This document shows, one piece after another, positions 36,382 through 45,412 of a stretch of 55,161 nucleotides of DNA. The translations under genes and the position numbers were made by a program. The stretch spans positions 1 through 55,161 of the forward strand of contig NZ_NEDJ01000016.1 in the NCBI RefSeq assembly GCF_002114285.1, read 5' to 3'. This stretch comes from Halorubrum ezzemoulense DSM 17463. GTDB lineage: Archaea; Halobacteriota; Halobacteria; Halobacteriales; Haloferacaceae. The notes below the pieces were generated by a model that had not been told where the DNA came from, did not search any database, and worked only from the letters and a program-made list of their open reading frames with translations. Position 1 is the stretch's first letter; every line of letters begins with the position of its first letter.

Positions 36382-37209
36382 ATGCGGGTCACCCTCCTCG
36401 GGACGGGCGACACGACGGGGACGCCGACCGTCGGCTGCGACTGCGACACCTGCGAACGGGCCCGCGAGCGCGGGGTGTCGCGGTCGCGCTTCTCCGTCCA
36501 CATCGCCAACGAGCGCACCGGCGAGTCGCTGCTCGTCGACTTCAGTCCCGACTTCAGACAGCAGTTCCTCGCGGCCGACGTCCCCCTCCCTGACGCCGGG
36601 CTCGTGACGCACATCCACTTCGACCACCTCGACGGGCTCGGCAACGTCTACCGGCTCGTCGACGGGCTCCCGGTCCACGCGCCGAACGAGACCGACCCCG
36701 CGACGGATCAGAGCGTCGCCGAGACGATCCGCGACAAGTACGACTACCTCGAGGACCGGATTGGCGTCCACGCCCGCGAGCCGTTCGAGCCGTTCGAGAC
36801 CTGCGGGTTCGAGGTCCGGTTCGTCCCGGTCGACCACCCGCCGCTCGTTTGTTACGGCGTCGTGATCGAGGATCCGGTGACCGGCGCGAAACTCTCGCTC
36901 ACGGGCGACACCAGCTACGACGTTCCCGAACGCTCCCGCGAGGCGCTCGCCGGCGCGGACCTCCTCCTCGCCGACGCCATCGTTCCCGCCTCGCTCTGTG
37001 AACACCACCCGATCGGCGGCCGACACGAGGGGCCGGACGGCGTCGCCCGCACGTTCGGCACGAAGCACATGACCCGGGAGGGGGCGCTCGCGCTCGCGGA
37101 CGAGCTCGACCCCGACCGGACGCGGCTCGTCCACCTCGCCCACTACTACCCCGCCGACGAGGCGTTCGAGGAGCCGCTCGCGGTCGACGGCGAGGTGTAC
37201 GAGCTGTAG
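36382..37209 (+). CDS. PhnP-like metallo-beta-lactamase-fold hydrolase
   Basis: 275 residues. The metal motif HIHFDH is at 77-82, followed by later ligands in VDHPP and TGDTSYD and a terminal HLAHYYP. The N-terminus LGTGDTTGTPTVGCDCDTC matches the PhnP branch, where the extra cysteines bind a structural zinc. PhnP is a cyclic phosphodiesterase; whether this protein acts on cyclic ribose phosphates is inference. The gene is preceded by the 16-bp tandem repeats. Confidence 0.9.
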   Translation: MRVTLLGTGDTTGTPTVGCDCDTCERARERGVSRSRFSVHIANERTGESLLVDFSPDFRQQFLAADVPLPDAGLVTHIHFDHLDGLGNVYRLVDGLPVHAPNETDPATDQSVAETIRDKYDYLEDRIGVHAREPFEPFETCGFEVRFVPVDHPPLVCYGVVIEDPVTGAKLSLTGDTSYDVPERSREALAGADLLLADAIVPASLCEHHPIGGRHEGPDGVARTFGTKHMTREGALALADELDPDRTRLVHLAHYYPADEAFEEPLAVDGEVYEL

Positions 37210-37270
37210 CGAGCACGGCGATTCTCCGCGGGCTGTATCCTTTTGTCTCGCTAGCACGTAGCACGCGTAG

Positions 37271-38359
37271 ATGGCCGCGACGGACCGACTCCGAACCGCG
37301 CTCGACCGCTTGGAGCCGCCGCCGCGCGCGGTCGACTGGTCGCTGTTCGCGTTCGTCGTCGCCGAGGCGGCCACCGGGCTGGTCTCCTTCACCGTCGGCG
37401 TCCCGGAAGGGTGGCCGCTGTTCTGGCTCCACCGCGCGCTCGGCGTCGGCATCGTCGCGCTGCTCGGGTGGAAGCTCGCCCGCGTCCGGCGTCGGCTCAC
37501 TGACCCGACCCTGTGGCGGCGGTCGACCGCGCTCTCCGTCCTGACGCTCGTCGCCGCGGTCGGCGCGCTCGCGACCGGCGTCGCGTGGGTGTTCGGCCTC
37601 GACGTGCGTCTCTCCTACTGGACCCTGCTGTCCGTTCACGTCGGGTTCGGGCTCGCGCTCGTCCCGCTCGTGGCCGCGCACGCCGCCACCCGGTTCCGCC
37701 CGCCTCGGCGCGTCGACTTCGAGCGGCGGCGGACCGCGGTCCGCTACTTCGCGCTGCTCGCGGCCGGCGGCACGACCTACCGCCTCCAGCAGGGGATCAA
37801 CGACGCGCTCGACACGGCCGGGGCAGACCGGCGGTTCACCGGCTCGCAGCCCCGCGAGGGCGACGGAAACGGCGCCTTCCCGATCACCTCGTGGGTCGCC
37901 GACGACCCCGACCCGATCGACCGCGACGCGTACCGGCTGGCGGTCGACGGCCTCGTGAGCGACGCCGTCGAACTGACCGCCGACGAGCTGGCGGCGGGCC
38001 ACGAGACGGAGGCGCTGCTCGACTGTACGAGCGGCTGGTACACGGTCCAGGAGTGGGGCGGGATCCGCGTCGGCGACCTGCTCGACGCGGCCGGAGATAT
38101 CGACGACGACGCGGCCTACGTCCGGTTCACGTCCGTCACCGGCTACCGCTGGAGTCTCCCCCTCGACGAGGCCGAGGACGCGCTGCTCGCGACGCACGTG
38201 GGCGGAGAGCGGCTGAGCCACGGCCACGGCGCGCCCGCCCGACTGGTCGCGCCCGACCGCCGGGGTTTCCAGTGGGTGAAATGGGTGACGCGCGTGGAGG
38301 TCCGGTCGGAGTACGACCTCGGGCAGTGGGTGGTGACGCTGGTGAGCGGGTTCGACTAA
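37271..38359 (+). CDS. Membrane-anchored molybdopterin-dependent oxidoreductase (YedY/sulfite-oxidase fold)
   Basis: 362 residues. Four hydrophobic segments (about 22-165) precede a molybdopterin domain (about 185-355). The probable molybdenum-binding cysteine is Cys252 in LLDCTSGWY, and the domain has the fold markers YRLAVDGLV, DELAAG and YRWSLPLDEAED with the closing GFQWVKWV. The membrane part resembles a cytochrome b-like four-helix bundle, with histidines in LFWLHRALG and LLSVHVGFG that could hold haem. No Tat signal is present; the catalytic domain orientation is uncertain. Function is a reductase or oxidase of an unknown substrate. Confidence 0.84.
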   Translation: MAATDRLRTALDRLEPPPRAVDWSLFAFVVAEAATGLVSFTVGVPEGWPLFWLHRALGVGIVALLGWKLARVRRRLTDPTLWRRSTALSVLTLVAAVGALATGVAWVFGLDVRLSYWTLLSVHVGFGLALVPLVAAHAATRFRPPRRVDFERRRTAVRYFALLAAGGTTYRLQQGINDALDTAGADRRFTGSQPREGDGNGAFPITSWVADDPDPIDRDAYRLAVDGLVSDAVELTADELAAGHETEALLDCTSGWYTVQEWGGIRVGDLLDAAGDIDDDAAYVRFTSVTGYRWSLPLDEAEDALLATHVGGERLSHGHGAPARLVAPDRRGFQWVKWVTRVEVRSEYDLGQWVVTLVSGFD

Positions 38360-38378
38360 CTCCGCGGCCGGTCCGGCC

Positions 38379-40880
38379 TCACTCGTACTCGGTCCCGACG
38401 ACCTCGCGGATGCGCTCCGCGGTCACCGGGCCGACGCCGTCGACGTCCAGTAAGTCGTCTTCGGGCGCGGTCATCACGGCCTCGACGGTGCCGAAGTGTT
38501 CCAGCAGCGTCCGCGCCGTCACGGGCCCGATGTCGGCGATCGAGGAGACGACGTACTCCTGCTGTTCCGCGCGGGTCTTCGTCGTCTTCTCGCCGTGGAC
38601 GCTCACCTCGCGGTCGCGCGTCTCCTGCTCCCGCTTGGCGATCGTCGCGAGCAGCTCGGTGGTGTCCTCCTCGCCCTCGGTGCGGAGGACGCTCACGTCG
38701 AAGTCGACTGCGAGCGACGCGAGCGCGCCGCGGATCGCGTTCGGGTCGATATCGCGCTGGCCGTAGAGGTTCGTCCCTTCGACGACCATGACGGGGCGAG
38801 CGTACGCCCGCGAGAGCTCGCCCACCTGCTCGAACATCGACCGGTCGGAATCGAGCATCGAGTCGACGAAGTCGGCCGCCGACTTGCGCTCGACCGCGAC
38901 GCGGTCCGAGAGGACGTAGTCGCCGACCGCGAGCGTCTCCAGCCGGGTGACGAGGCCGTCGCGCGTCGAGAGGTCCTTCGCGATCGAGGAGTCGAGCTCG
39001 CGCTGGTCGACGACAACCTCGACGCCCTCGTCGACGCCGGCGGTGGCGACGACGCCGTCGTCGCCTGCGTCCGTCTCTCCCTCGACCTCCGTCTCTCCGC
39101 CAGCCTCGGCCTCCACGTCGTCCACGTCGTCTTCTCCCTCCCGCGCTTCCGCAGCGAAGTCGGTGAGACCGGCGTCGCCCTCGTCGTCACCGCCGATCTC
39201 GCCTTCATCGTCACCATCGACTTCGCCCTCAGCCTCACCCTGGTCATCGCCCGAGCCGCCTTCGCCAGAGTCGCCCTCGCTCGCGGACCCGCCGGCGAAC
39301 GCGTCGAGGCCGGCCTGTCCCTCGTCGCCGACTGACTCCTCGATGTCGTCGGTGGCCTCCTTCAGCTCGGCGAGCTGGCTGGCCATCTTCTTTTCTCGGC
39401 GCCGTGAGATCCAGAAGAACGCCTCGTCGCGGGTGTCCTCGGCCATCAGGACGACGACCTTTCCCTCGGCCTGCCGGCCCGTCCGCCCCTTGCGCTGGAT
39501 CGAGCGGATCGCAGTGGGGACGGGCTCGTAGAAGCAGACGAGGTCGACCTCGGGCACGTCGAGGCCCTCCTCCGCGACCGAGGTGGAGACGAGCACCTCG
39601 AACTTGCCCGTCTTGAATTCGTCGAGCGTCTCTTGTTGCTGTTTCTGGCTCATCCCGTCGGAGCCGTCCTTGTCGCCCTGTCCGACGAACTTGCGCACGT
39701 CGAAGCTGGCGGAGAGGAACTCCACGAGCGCCTCGGCGGTGTCGCGGGACTCGGTGAACAGGATGGCGCGCTCGCCCTCGTTGATCCCGAGCGTCTCCGC
39801 CAGCAGGATGCGGGCCTTCGAGAACTTCGGGTGGAGCCCGTCGAACGACTCCGCCTTCCGCATCGCTTCTCTCACTTTGGGGTCCGCGACCATGCGCTGG
39901 CTGGCCTTCGACGCGCCCGACGACCGGGCGGCCTCGCGCTGGCGCTCGAAGTAGCGACGCACGGACTCGACGGACTGCGTCTCGACAAGCTCGGTCGCGC
40001 GCCGGAGCTTCATCACCTCGGCGTGGGTGGACATCCCCTTGTACCCCTCCGACTGGTCGTTGTCCATCATCTGTTTCAGCTGCCCCCGCATCTTGTTGAG
40101 GTCCTTCTGCGAGAGGTCGGGGTTCGTCGTGTTCGTCACGCCGAGCTGTTTCAGCTTCTCCAGCCGGTCCGTGATCACCTCGTTGAGCGCGTCCCGGATC
40201 GCGAGCACCTCGTCCGGCAAGGTGACTTGCTCCCACCCGACATCGGTGTCGTGAGTGTACTCGTCGACGTCGGCGTCCTCCTCGGTCATCACCTCGACGT
40301 TGACGAGCCCGAGGTTCTCGCAGACCGTCTCGATCTCCTCGGTGTCGCCGCCCGGCGAGGCCGACATCCCGGTGACGAGGGGGTCGGCTGCGTCGGCGTG
40401 GTACCGCTCCGCGATGTAGACGTACGCGTAGTCGCCGGTCGCGCGGTGGCACTCGTCGAAGGTGAGGTGGGTCACGTCGCGCAGCGAGATCCGGTTACCG
40501 ACGAGGTCGTTCTCGACGACCTGCGGCGTCGCGATCGCGATGCGCGCGTCGTCCCAGAGCGCGGCGCGGTCGTCGGGCTTCACGTCGCCGGTGAACACGA
40601 CGATCTCGTCGTCCGGAATCTCAAGCGCCTCGCGGTAGAAGTCCGCGTGCTGCTGGACGAGGGGCTTCGTGGGGGCCAAGAAGAGCGCCTTCCCGCCCGC
40701 CTCGTGGAGGCGCTCGACGGTGACGAGCAGGCTGACCGTCGTCTTGCCGAGGCCGGTCGGGAGACAGACCAGCGTGTGTTTGTCGGCGGCGGCGTCCGCC
40801 AACTGGAGCTGGTAGCGGCGCCGCTGGAGGAAGTCGTCGACGAGCAGGGGTCTGTCGATCCCGGCGGCCTCGGTCGCCAT
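38379..40880 (-). CDS. hef: Hef-type DEAH-box helicase/XPF-family nuclease
   Basis: 833 residues. Repairs stalled or branched replication forks. The helicase half has PTGLGKT, FDECHRATGDYAYV (DECH motif II), ATPQVVEN, TGMSASPGG and the C-terminal RKGRTGRQAEGKVVVL. A long acidic Asp/Glu/Gly linker (about 525-635) leads to the XPF nuclease core VVVDQRELD and AVERKSAADFVDSM, then two helix-hairpin-helix motifs ending in TVEAVMTAPEDDLLDVDGVG. All key residues are present. It has a TATA box (CTTTAGG) about 24-30 bases upstream. In other haloarchaea Hef is needed when recombination is lost; that is knowledge of the family. Confidence 0.95.
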   Translation of the reverse strand: MATEAAGIDRPLLVDDFLQRRRYQLQLADAAADKHTLVCLPTGLGKTTVSLLVTVERLHEAGGKALFLAPTKPLVQQHADFYREALEIPDDEIVVFTGDVKPDDRAALWDDARIAIATPQVVENDLVGNRISLRDVTHLTFDECHRATGDYAYVYIAERYHADAADPLVTGMSASPGGDTEEIETVCENLGLVNVEVMTEEDADVDEYTHDTDVGWEQVTLPDEVLAIRDALNEVITDRLEKLKQLGVTNTTNPDLSQKDLNKMRGQLKQMMDNDQSEGYKGMSTHAEVMKLRRATELVETQSVESVRRYFERQREAARSSGASKASQRMVADPKVREAMRKAESFDGLHPKFSKARILLAETLGINEGERAILFTESRDTAEALVEFLSASFDVRKFVGQGDKDGSDGMSQKQQQETLDEFKTGKFEVLVSTSVAEEGLDVPEVDLVCFYEPVPTAIRSIQRKGRTGRQAEGKVVVLMAEDTRDEAFFWISRRREKKMASQLAELKEATDDIEESVGDEGQAGLDAFAGGSASEGDSGEGGSGDDQGEAEGEVDGDDEGEIGGDDEGDAGLTDFAAEAREGEDDVDDVEAEAGGETEVEGETDAGDDGVVATAGVDEGVEVVVDQRELDSSIAKDLSTRDGLVTRLETLAVGDYVLSDRVAVERKSAADFVDSMLDSDRSMFEQVGELSRAYARPVMVVEGTNLYGQRDIDPNAIRGALASLAVDFDVSVLRTEGEEDTTELLATIAKREQETRDREVSVHGEKTTKTRAEQQEYVVSSIADIGPVTARTLLEHFGTVEAVMTAPEDDLLDVDGVGPVTAERIREVVGTEYE

Positions 40881-40903
40881 CGGCGGTGCTTCGCCGCCGT
40901 CGG

Positions 40904-40910
40904 CCTAAAG
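40904..40910 (-). promoter_or_regulatory. TATA box of hef
   Basis: CTTTAGG on the minus strand, 24-30 bases before the ATG at 40880. Confidence 0.5.
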
Positions 40911-40932
40911 CCTTCGCGAAGCGGGGTGAAAG

Positions 40933-41037
40933 TTATCCGTCGACGGAACGTTCCTCTCGGAGCTCCTCCGGAACGTCCTCGTCGACCAGCTGCGCCCACT
41001 CCGCGAGCCGGTCGTCGGATCTGTTCTGCGTGCTCAT
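40933..41037 (-). CDS. 34-residue acidic small protein
   Basis: A short open frame starting MSTQNRSDDRLAEWAQLVDE and ending RSVDG. It is rich in Glu/Asp, amphipathic, with one probable helix (RLAEWAQLV). GTTAATAC lies about 24-31 bases before the ATG, in good position for a leaderless promoter, which is the main reason to call it a gene. No family is recognised. It is upstream of hef on the same strand, and the IS6 element inserted 53 bases before its start. Confidence 0.5.
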   Translation of the reverse strand: MSTQNRSDDRLAEWAQLVDEDVPEELREERSVDG

Positions 41038-41060
41038 TACGCGACGGATCTCCGTGGTGC

Positions 41061-41068
41061 GTATTAAC
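41061..41068 (-). promoter_or_regulatory. TATA box of the 34-residue protein gene
   Basis: GTTAATAC on the minus strand, 24-31 bases before the ATG at 41037, and 23 bases from the IS end. Confidence 0.45.
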
Positions 41069-41090
41069 AGTTACCCCGATTCCACAGGCG

Positions 41091-41780
41091 GTGTTCAGAT
41101 AAGGATTGAAAAGTGAGGCAGCGCGTTTTCAAAGTGATTTATGCCCGAAAACGACCGCCTCAGCGGCTGTTTAGACAAGATCAACTTAGACTTTGTGGAG
41201 CGAGAGGCAACACCGAAGCTGTTGATGAAGCTCAGTATTCAGCTTCATTTAGCAGGACTATCGCTTTCGAATATTGTCTCGTTTCTTGAGGTATTTGGTG
41301 TTGAAAGAGTTCGATCCACCGTTCACAACTGGGTTCACAAAGCAGATCTACAGCCGGAATCTGGGCGGAACCCGAATCACGTTGCGGTCGATGAGACTGT
41401 GATTCGGCTTGATGATGAACAATATTGGCTGTACGCTGCCGTCGATCCGGAAACGAACGATCTGCTTCATACACAGCTTGAACCGACGACAAACAACGCT
41501 CTCGCAGATCGGTTTTTCGCTGATCTCCGTGACAAACACGACATTGATGACGCAACAGTTCTCGTAGATGGATCAGCTTCACTTCAGCGAGCCTGTCGCA
41601 AACATGACCTCGATTTCAGATACGAACGACATGGAAATCGGAACAGCGTCGAACGTGTCTTTCGCGAGATAAAACGCCGAACTACCTGTTTCTCAAACTG
41701 TTTCAGCAACGCCGAAGCAGAAACTGCTGACGAGTGGCTGAGATCGTTCGCTTTCGCATGGAATCAGCTTATCTGAACAC
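41091..41780 (+). mobile_element. IS6-family insertion sequence, complete
   Basis: 690 bases bounded by 13-bp perfect inverted repeats, GTGTTCAGATAAG, at 41091-41103 and 41768-41780. It holds one transposase gene covering almost all of it, whose stop codon lies inside the right repeat. The G+C content is clearly lower than that of the flanks. The eight bases outside each end differ, so no intact target duplication is present. A shared GATTCCACA lies three to four bases from each end. Confidence 0.88.
41141..41776 (+). CDS. IS6-family transposase
   Basis: 211 residues, the normal length for archaeal IS6 enzymes. Catalyses replicative insertion. A N-terminal helix-turn-helix (SLSNIVSFLEVFGVERVRST, VHNWVHKA) is followed by an RNase H-like DDE core: Asp84 (VAVDETVI), Asp143 (VLVDGSAS) and Glu171 in RNSVERVFREIKRRT. 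All three acidic residues and the typical N-x-x-E-IKRRT motif are present and the frame is unbroken, so the element may still be active. Codon use is A/T-richer than that of surrounding genes, in line with mobile DNA. Confidence 0.94.
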   Translation: MPENDRLSGCLDKINLDFVEREATPKLLMKLSIQLHLAGLSLSNIVSFLEVFGVERVRSTVHNWVHKADLQPESGRNPNHVAVDETVIRLDDEQYWLYAAVDPETNDLLHTQLEPTTNNALADRFFADLRDKHDIDDATVLVDGSASLQRACRKHDLDFRYERHGNRNSVERVFREIKRRTTCFSNCFSNAEAETADEWLRSFAFAWNQLI

Positions 41781-41873
41781 GAGGATTCCACACGATCTAT
41801 TATATGCTCGGCGGATCGCCGCTCCGCGATCGCCCGCGACCGGAGCCGGTTCCGCTCGAGGCGACACGCACAC

Positions 41874-41881
41874 CTTTTACC
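41874..41881 (+). promoter_or_regulatory. TATA box of the DUF5807-type gene
   Basis: CTTTTACC 22-29 bases before the ATG at 41903. It supports that start instead of an in-frame ATG at 41804. Confidence 0.6.
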
Positions 41882-41902
41882 GCTCACGCGCCTCCGGGCG
41901 GC

Positions 41903-42367
41903 ATGAGCAACCTCGACGAGTTCCTCGCGGGCGAGCGGCTCGACGACGTGGTCTTCTACCTGAGCGACGCGTACCTCGACGACGACTCCCGGCTGCGCGA
42001 GGTCGGCACCGAGACCGCCGGCGGCGTGCGGCTGATCCTCGACGGCGAGACCGGGCGGTCGGCGTTCCAGGCCGGCACGGGCATGGGCGCGATGGAGTTC
42101 GCGAAGACGGCGATGGCCGCGGAGGGCGAGATCGCGCGCTCGCTCGACGACGGCGCGTGTCCGTTCGCGGACGGCCCGGACGCGGACGACGCGAGCGAGG
42201 CTCCCGAAGCCGACCACGACATCCAGTTCATCTTCGCGTTCGCCGCGGCGCAAAACGAGGAGGTCGGCGGCCTCTACGCCGAGGGCGACGTGGTCCACGC
42301 GTACGCTCACTGTACCTGCGGCGAGAGCTACTCGCACAAGTGGGTCGTCGGCGACCGCGACGACTGA
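41903..42367 (+). CDS. Conserved haloarchaeal protein (DUF5807-like)
   Basis: 154 residues, cytoplasmic, acidic. It begins MSNLDEFLAGERLDDVVFYL, which I associate with the haloarchaeal DUF5807 family, though I cannot check this. A CTCGE motif near residue 138 (AHCTCGESYSHKWVVG) and a cysteine at about 88 could form a metal or redox site. A Gly/Met-rich stretch AGTGMGAMEFAKTAM is in the middle. Function unknown. It is the first native gene on the right of the IS. Confidence 0.75.
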   Translation: MSNLDEFLAGERLDDVVFYLSDAYLDDDSRLREVGTETAGGVRLILDGETGRSAFQAGTGMGAMEFAKTAMAAEGEIARSLDDGACPFADGPDADDASEAPEADHDIQFIFAFAAAQNEEVGGLYAEGDVVHAYAHCTCGESYSHKWVVGDRDD

Positions 42368-42403
42368 AAGCCCGCCGAGCGACCGGCTACCCGCTCGGCT
42401 CGA

Positions 42404-44056
42404 CTACTCCTGCTCGGGCGCGTCGTCTTCCGGGACGGCCCCCTCGACGAGCGACTGGTCGCCGTACTGCTCCCGGAGGTCCTTCTTCGAGAACTTCCCG
42501 GTGGCGGTCTTGGGAACCTCGTCGATGAACTCCACCGCGTCCGGGACCCACCACTTGGGGTACTCCTCGCGGAGCCCGGTCTCGATCCGCTCGACGAGCT
42601 CGTCGCGGTCGACGCCCTCGGCCACGACGATGAACGCCACGGGGCGCTCCTGCCAGCGCTCGTGGGGCACGCCGACGACGGCCGCCTCGCTGACGCCGTC
42701 GTAGGCCATGATCGCGTTCTCCAGCTCGACGCTGGAGATCCACTCGCCGCCGGACTTGATCACGTCCTTCGTCCGGTCGACGAGCTGCATGTAGCCGTCC
42801 GCGTCGACGGTGACCACGTCGCCGGTCTTCAGCCAGCCGTCGACGAACTCCTCCTCGTTCGCCTCGGGGCGCTTGAAGTACTCCTGCGTGACCCACGGGC
42901 CGCGGATCCGGAGCTCACCGAACGCCTCGCCGTCCCACGGGATCTCCTCGCCGTCCTCGTCGATGACCTCGAACTCCAGGCCGGGAGCGACGAGCCCCTG
43001 CTTCGAGCGCTTGTTCACCTGCGTCTCGTACTCGGCGTCGCGAAGGTCATCTTTGAGATGCGAGACGGTGCCGATCGGCGACAGCTCCGTCATCCCCCAC
43101 GCGTGGAGCACCTCCACGTCGCGCTCGTCGTACCACTCGACCAGTGCCTTCGGCGCGGCCGCGCCGCCGATGATCACGGTGTCGAGCGTCGAGAGGTCTA
43201 CCTCGTTACCCCCCTCGATGTACTCGCGGAGGCCGAGCCACACCGTCGGCACGCCCGCGGAGATGGTCACGCCCTCCTCTTCGATCAGCGCCGCGAGGTC
43301 CGCGGGGTCCGGCGATGGACCGGGGTAGACGTGCTTCGCGCCCGCGGCGGCGGCGGTGAACGGCATCCCCCACGCGTTGACGTGGAACATGGGAACGACG
43401 GGCATCACCACGTCAGAGTCCTCCATCGGGATCCCCTGCGGGGTCTGGGAGGCCATCGTGTGGCTCCATAGCATCGAGTGGGTGTACTCGACGCCCTTCG
43501 GCTTCCCCGTCGTACCGGAGGTGTAACAGAGGCCGGCGGGCTGGTCGCCGTCGAGGTCCGGCCAGTCGTACTCGGTCGAGTGGTCCGCGATGAACTCCTC
43601 GTAGGCGGGCGCGTTGAGCGCGTCGATGCCCTCCGAGCCCATCGCGACGAAGTCGACGCCGTCGAACTCTTCCGCCCCCTCCGCAGCGCCCGCGATCTTC
43701 TCGGCGAGCGACGGGTCGACGAAGATGATCTCGTCTTGGGCGTCGTCGACGATGTACTGGATGTGCTCGTCGGGCAGCAGCGGGTTGATCGTGTGGAGCT
43801 GCGCGCCCGTGTTCGGGACGCCGAAGTACGTCTCGAAGTGCCGCGTATGGTTCCAACAGAACGTCGCGACGCGGTCGCCGCGCTCGATCCCGTGGTCGTC
43901 TAAGGCGTTCGCGAGCCGGGCCGTCCGGTCGGCGTACTCGGCATACGTGTGCCGCGTCCGCCCCTCGTGCGTCCGCGAGACGATCTCGGTGTCGGGGTAC
44001 AGTCGCTCGGCGCGCCACATGAACGGTCGCAGGGTCTGCGCGTGTCCGCCTGGCAT
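42404..44056 (-). CDS. Long-chain acyl-CoA synthetase (AMP-forming)
   Basis: 550 residues. The AMP-binding motif YTSGTTGKPKG is at about 175-185, A5-type MTELSPIG near 315, the adenylate loop GWLKTGDVV and the C-terminal lysine in TATGKFSKKDLRE. It activates a carboxylic acid, probably fatty or aromatic, to its CoA thioester through an acyl-AMP. The subgroup resembles haloarchaeal AlkK-like acyl-CoA ligases, but the substrate is not determinable. The ATG at 44056 follows GAGGTGAG, a fair ribosome site, and was preferred to a GTG nine bases earlier. Converges with the DUF5807-like gene. Confidence 0.92.
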   Translation of the reverse strand: MPGGHAQTLRPFMWRAERLYPDTEIVSRTHEGRTRHTYAEYADRTARLANALDDHGIERGDRVATFCWNHTRHFETYFGVPNTGAQLHTINPLLPDEHIQYIVDDAQDEIIFVDPSLAEKIAGAAEGAEEFDGVDFVAMGSEGIDALNAPAYEEFIADHSTEYDWPDLDGDQPAGLCYTSGTTGKPKGVEYTHSMLWSHTMASQTPQGIPMEDSDVVMPVVPMFHVNAWGMPFTAAAAGAKHVYPGPSPDPADLAALIEEEGVTISAGVPTVWLGLREYIEGGNEVDLSTLDTVIIGGAAAPKALVEWYDERDVEVLHAWGMTELSPIGTVSHLKDDLRDAEYETQVNKRSKQGLVAPGLEFEVIDEDGEEIPWDGEAFGELRIRGPWVTQEYFKRPEANEEEFVDGWLKTGDVVTVDADGYMQLVDRTKDVIKSGGEWISSVELENAIMAYDGVSEAAVVGVPHERWQERPVAFIVVAEGVDRDELVERIETGLREEYPKWWVPDAVEFIDEVPKTATGKFSKKDLREQYGDQSLVEGAVPEDDAPEQE

Positions 44057-44113
44057 ACCTCTCACCTCACGCGGTCTGGAACTATGAACGTTATCATGAT
44101 TGATCGTGACTCT

Positions 44114-45412
44114 TCACCCCCGAAACAGGCTCGCGTGGACCGGCGCGTGGTTAGAGTCTGGCCGCGGGTCGTCGCCGTCGTCGCCGTCCTCGTCGGAGAC
44201 GGCGCGGCCGTCGACGCCGTCGGCGAGGAAGTCTCGGACCGGCGGGCCGACGTGTTCCGGCTCGACGAGGAACGCGTCGTGGCCGTGGTCGGAGTCGACC
44301 ACGTGGTGGGCGACCGGCACCCCGGCCTCGCGGAACGCGTCGCCCAACGACGCCGACTGCTCGACGGTGAAGTGCCAGTCGGCGGTGAAGCTCATCAGCA
44401 GCGTCTCGCCCTCGAACGCGGCGAGGGCGTCGGCGTCGGTCCCGTGGCCGGCGGCGAGGTCGTACTCGTCCATCGCGCGCGTCAGATAGAGGTAGCTGTT
44501 CGCGTCGAAGCGGTCGCCGAACCCCTCCGCCTGGTAGTCAAGGTACGACTCGACCTCGCGGTACGGGAAGAACCCGGCTGTCGGCTCCGGCGGCAGCCCG
44601 AGGTCCCCGTCCTCGCGCGTCAGGGAGTCGCGGCCGGCCGACCGGCGCCCGAACTTCCGCTCCATCGACGCCTTCGAGAGGTACATGATGTGGCCGATCT
44701 GGCGGGCGATCGCGAGCCCCTCGGTCGGGGCCGGCCGGTCGTCGCCGTAGTAGTCGCCCCCGTTCCAGTCCGCGTCCGCGCGGATCGCCCGGCGCGCCAC
44801 CGCGTCGAGCGCGAGACACTGCGCGTCGAGGCGTCCGGCCGTCGCGATCGCGACCACGCGGTCGACGTCGTCCGGGTACCGCTTCGCCCACTCCAAGGCG
44901 TTCATCCCGCCGACGCTGCCGCCCACGACCGCCCGGAGCCGCCCCACGCCGAGGTGGTCGAGCAGCCGGCGCTGCGCGCGCGCCCAGTCCTCAACTTGGA
45001 CCGGCGGGAACGCGGTCCCCCACCGGTCGTGGTCGGGCTCCTCGCGGAGGTCGAGGTCCGCGGGTCGCTCGCTGGCGGGACCGGTCGTCCCGTAACAGGA
45101 GCCCGGAACGTTCGCGCAGACGACGTAGTACTCGGTCGTGTCGATCGCCTTCCCCGGGCCGACGACGTCGTCCCACCACGCCCGGGCCTGCCCGGCCTGC
45201 CCGGCCCCGGTGGTCTCCGCGTCCCGCTCCGGCTCGGGGGAGCGCGCGACGTTCTGGCTCCCGGTGAGCGCGTGGCAGACGAGCACGACGTTGTCGCCGT
45301 CGAACTCGCCGTGCGTCTCGTAGGCGACCTCGAAGTCGGGGACCGACTGCCCGCACTCGAAGGTGAACTCGCCGAGCGAGGCGACGCCGTGGTCGGTCGG
45401 GACGGCGCTCAT
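44114..45412 (-). CDS. metX: Homoserine O-acetyltransferase
   Basis: 432 residues. Alpha/beta hydrolase that acetylates homoserine with acetyl-CoA in methionine synthesis. Nucleophile in [14 protein letters not shown], acidic member in MSFTADWHF and histidine in [11 protein letters not shown]. The family start [22 protein letters not shown] fits the chosen ATG. A C-terminal acidic extension (about 400-432) exceeds the bacterial length and seems haloarchaeal. The gene overlaps the end of metY by four bases (ATGA), so it is the second gene of a metYX operon. Confidence 0.93.
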   Translation of the reverse strand: MSAVPTDHGVASLGEFTFECGQSVPDFEVAYETHGEFDGDNVVLVCHALTGSQNVARSPEPERDAETTGAGQAGQARAWWDDVVGPGKAIDTTEYYVVCANVPGSCYGTTGPASERPADLDLREEPDHDRWGTAFPPVQVEDWARAQRRLLDHLGVGRLRAVVGGSVGGMNALEWAKRYPDDVDRVVAIATAGRLDAQCLALDAVARRAIRADADWNGGDYYGDDRPAPTEGLAIARQIGHIMYLSKASMERKFGRRSAGRDSLTREDGDLGLPPEPTAGFFPYREVESYLDYQAEGFGDRFDANSYLYLTRAMDEYDLAAGHGTDADALAAFEGETLLMSFTADWHFTVEQSASLGDAFREAGVPVAHHVVDSDHGHDAFLVEPEHVGPPVRDFLADGVDGRAVSDEDGDDGDDPRPDSNHAPVHASLFRG

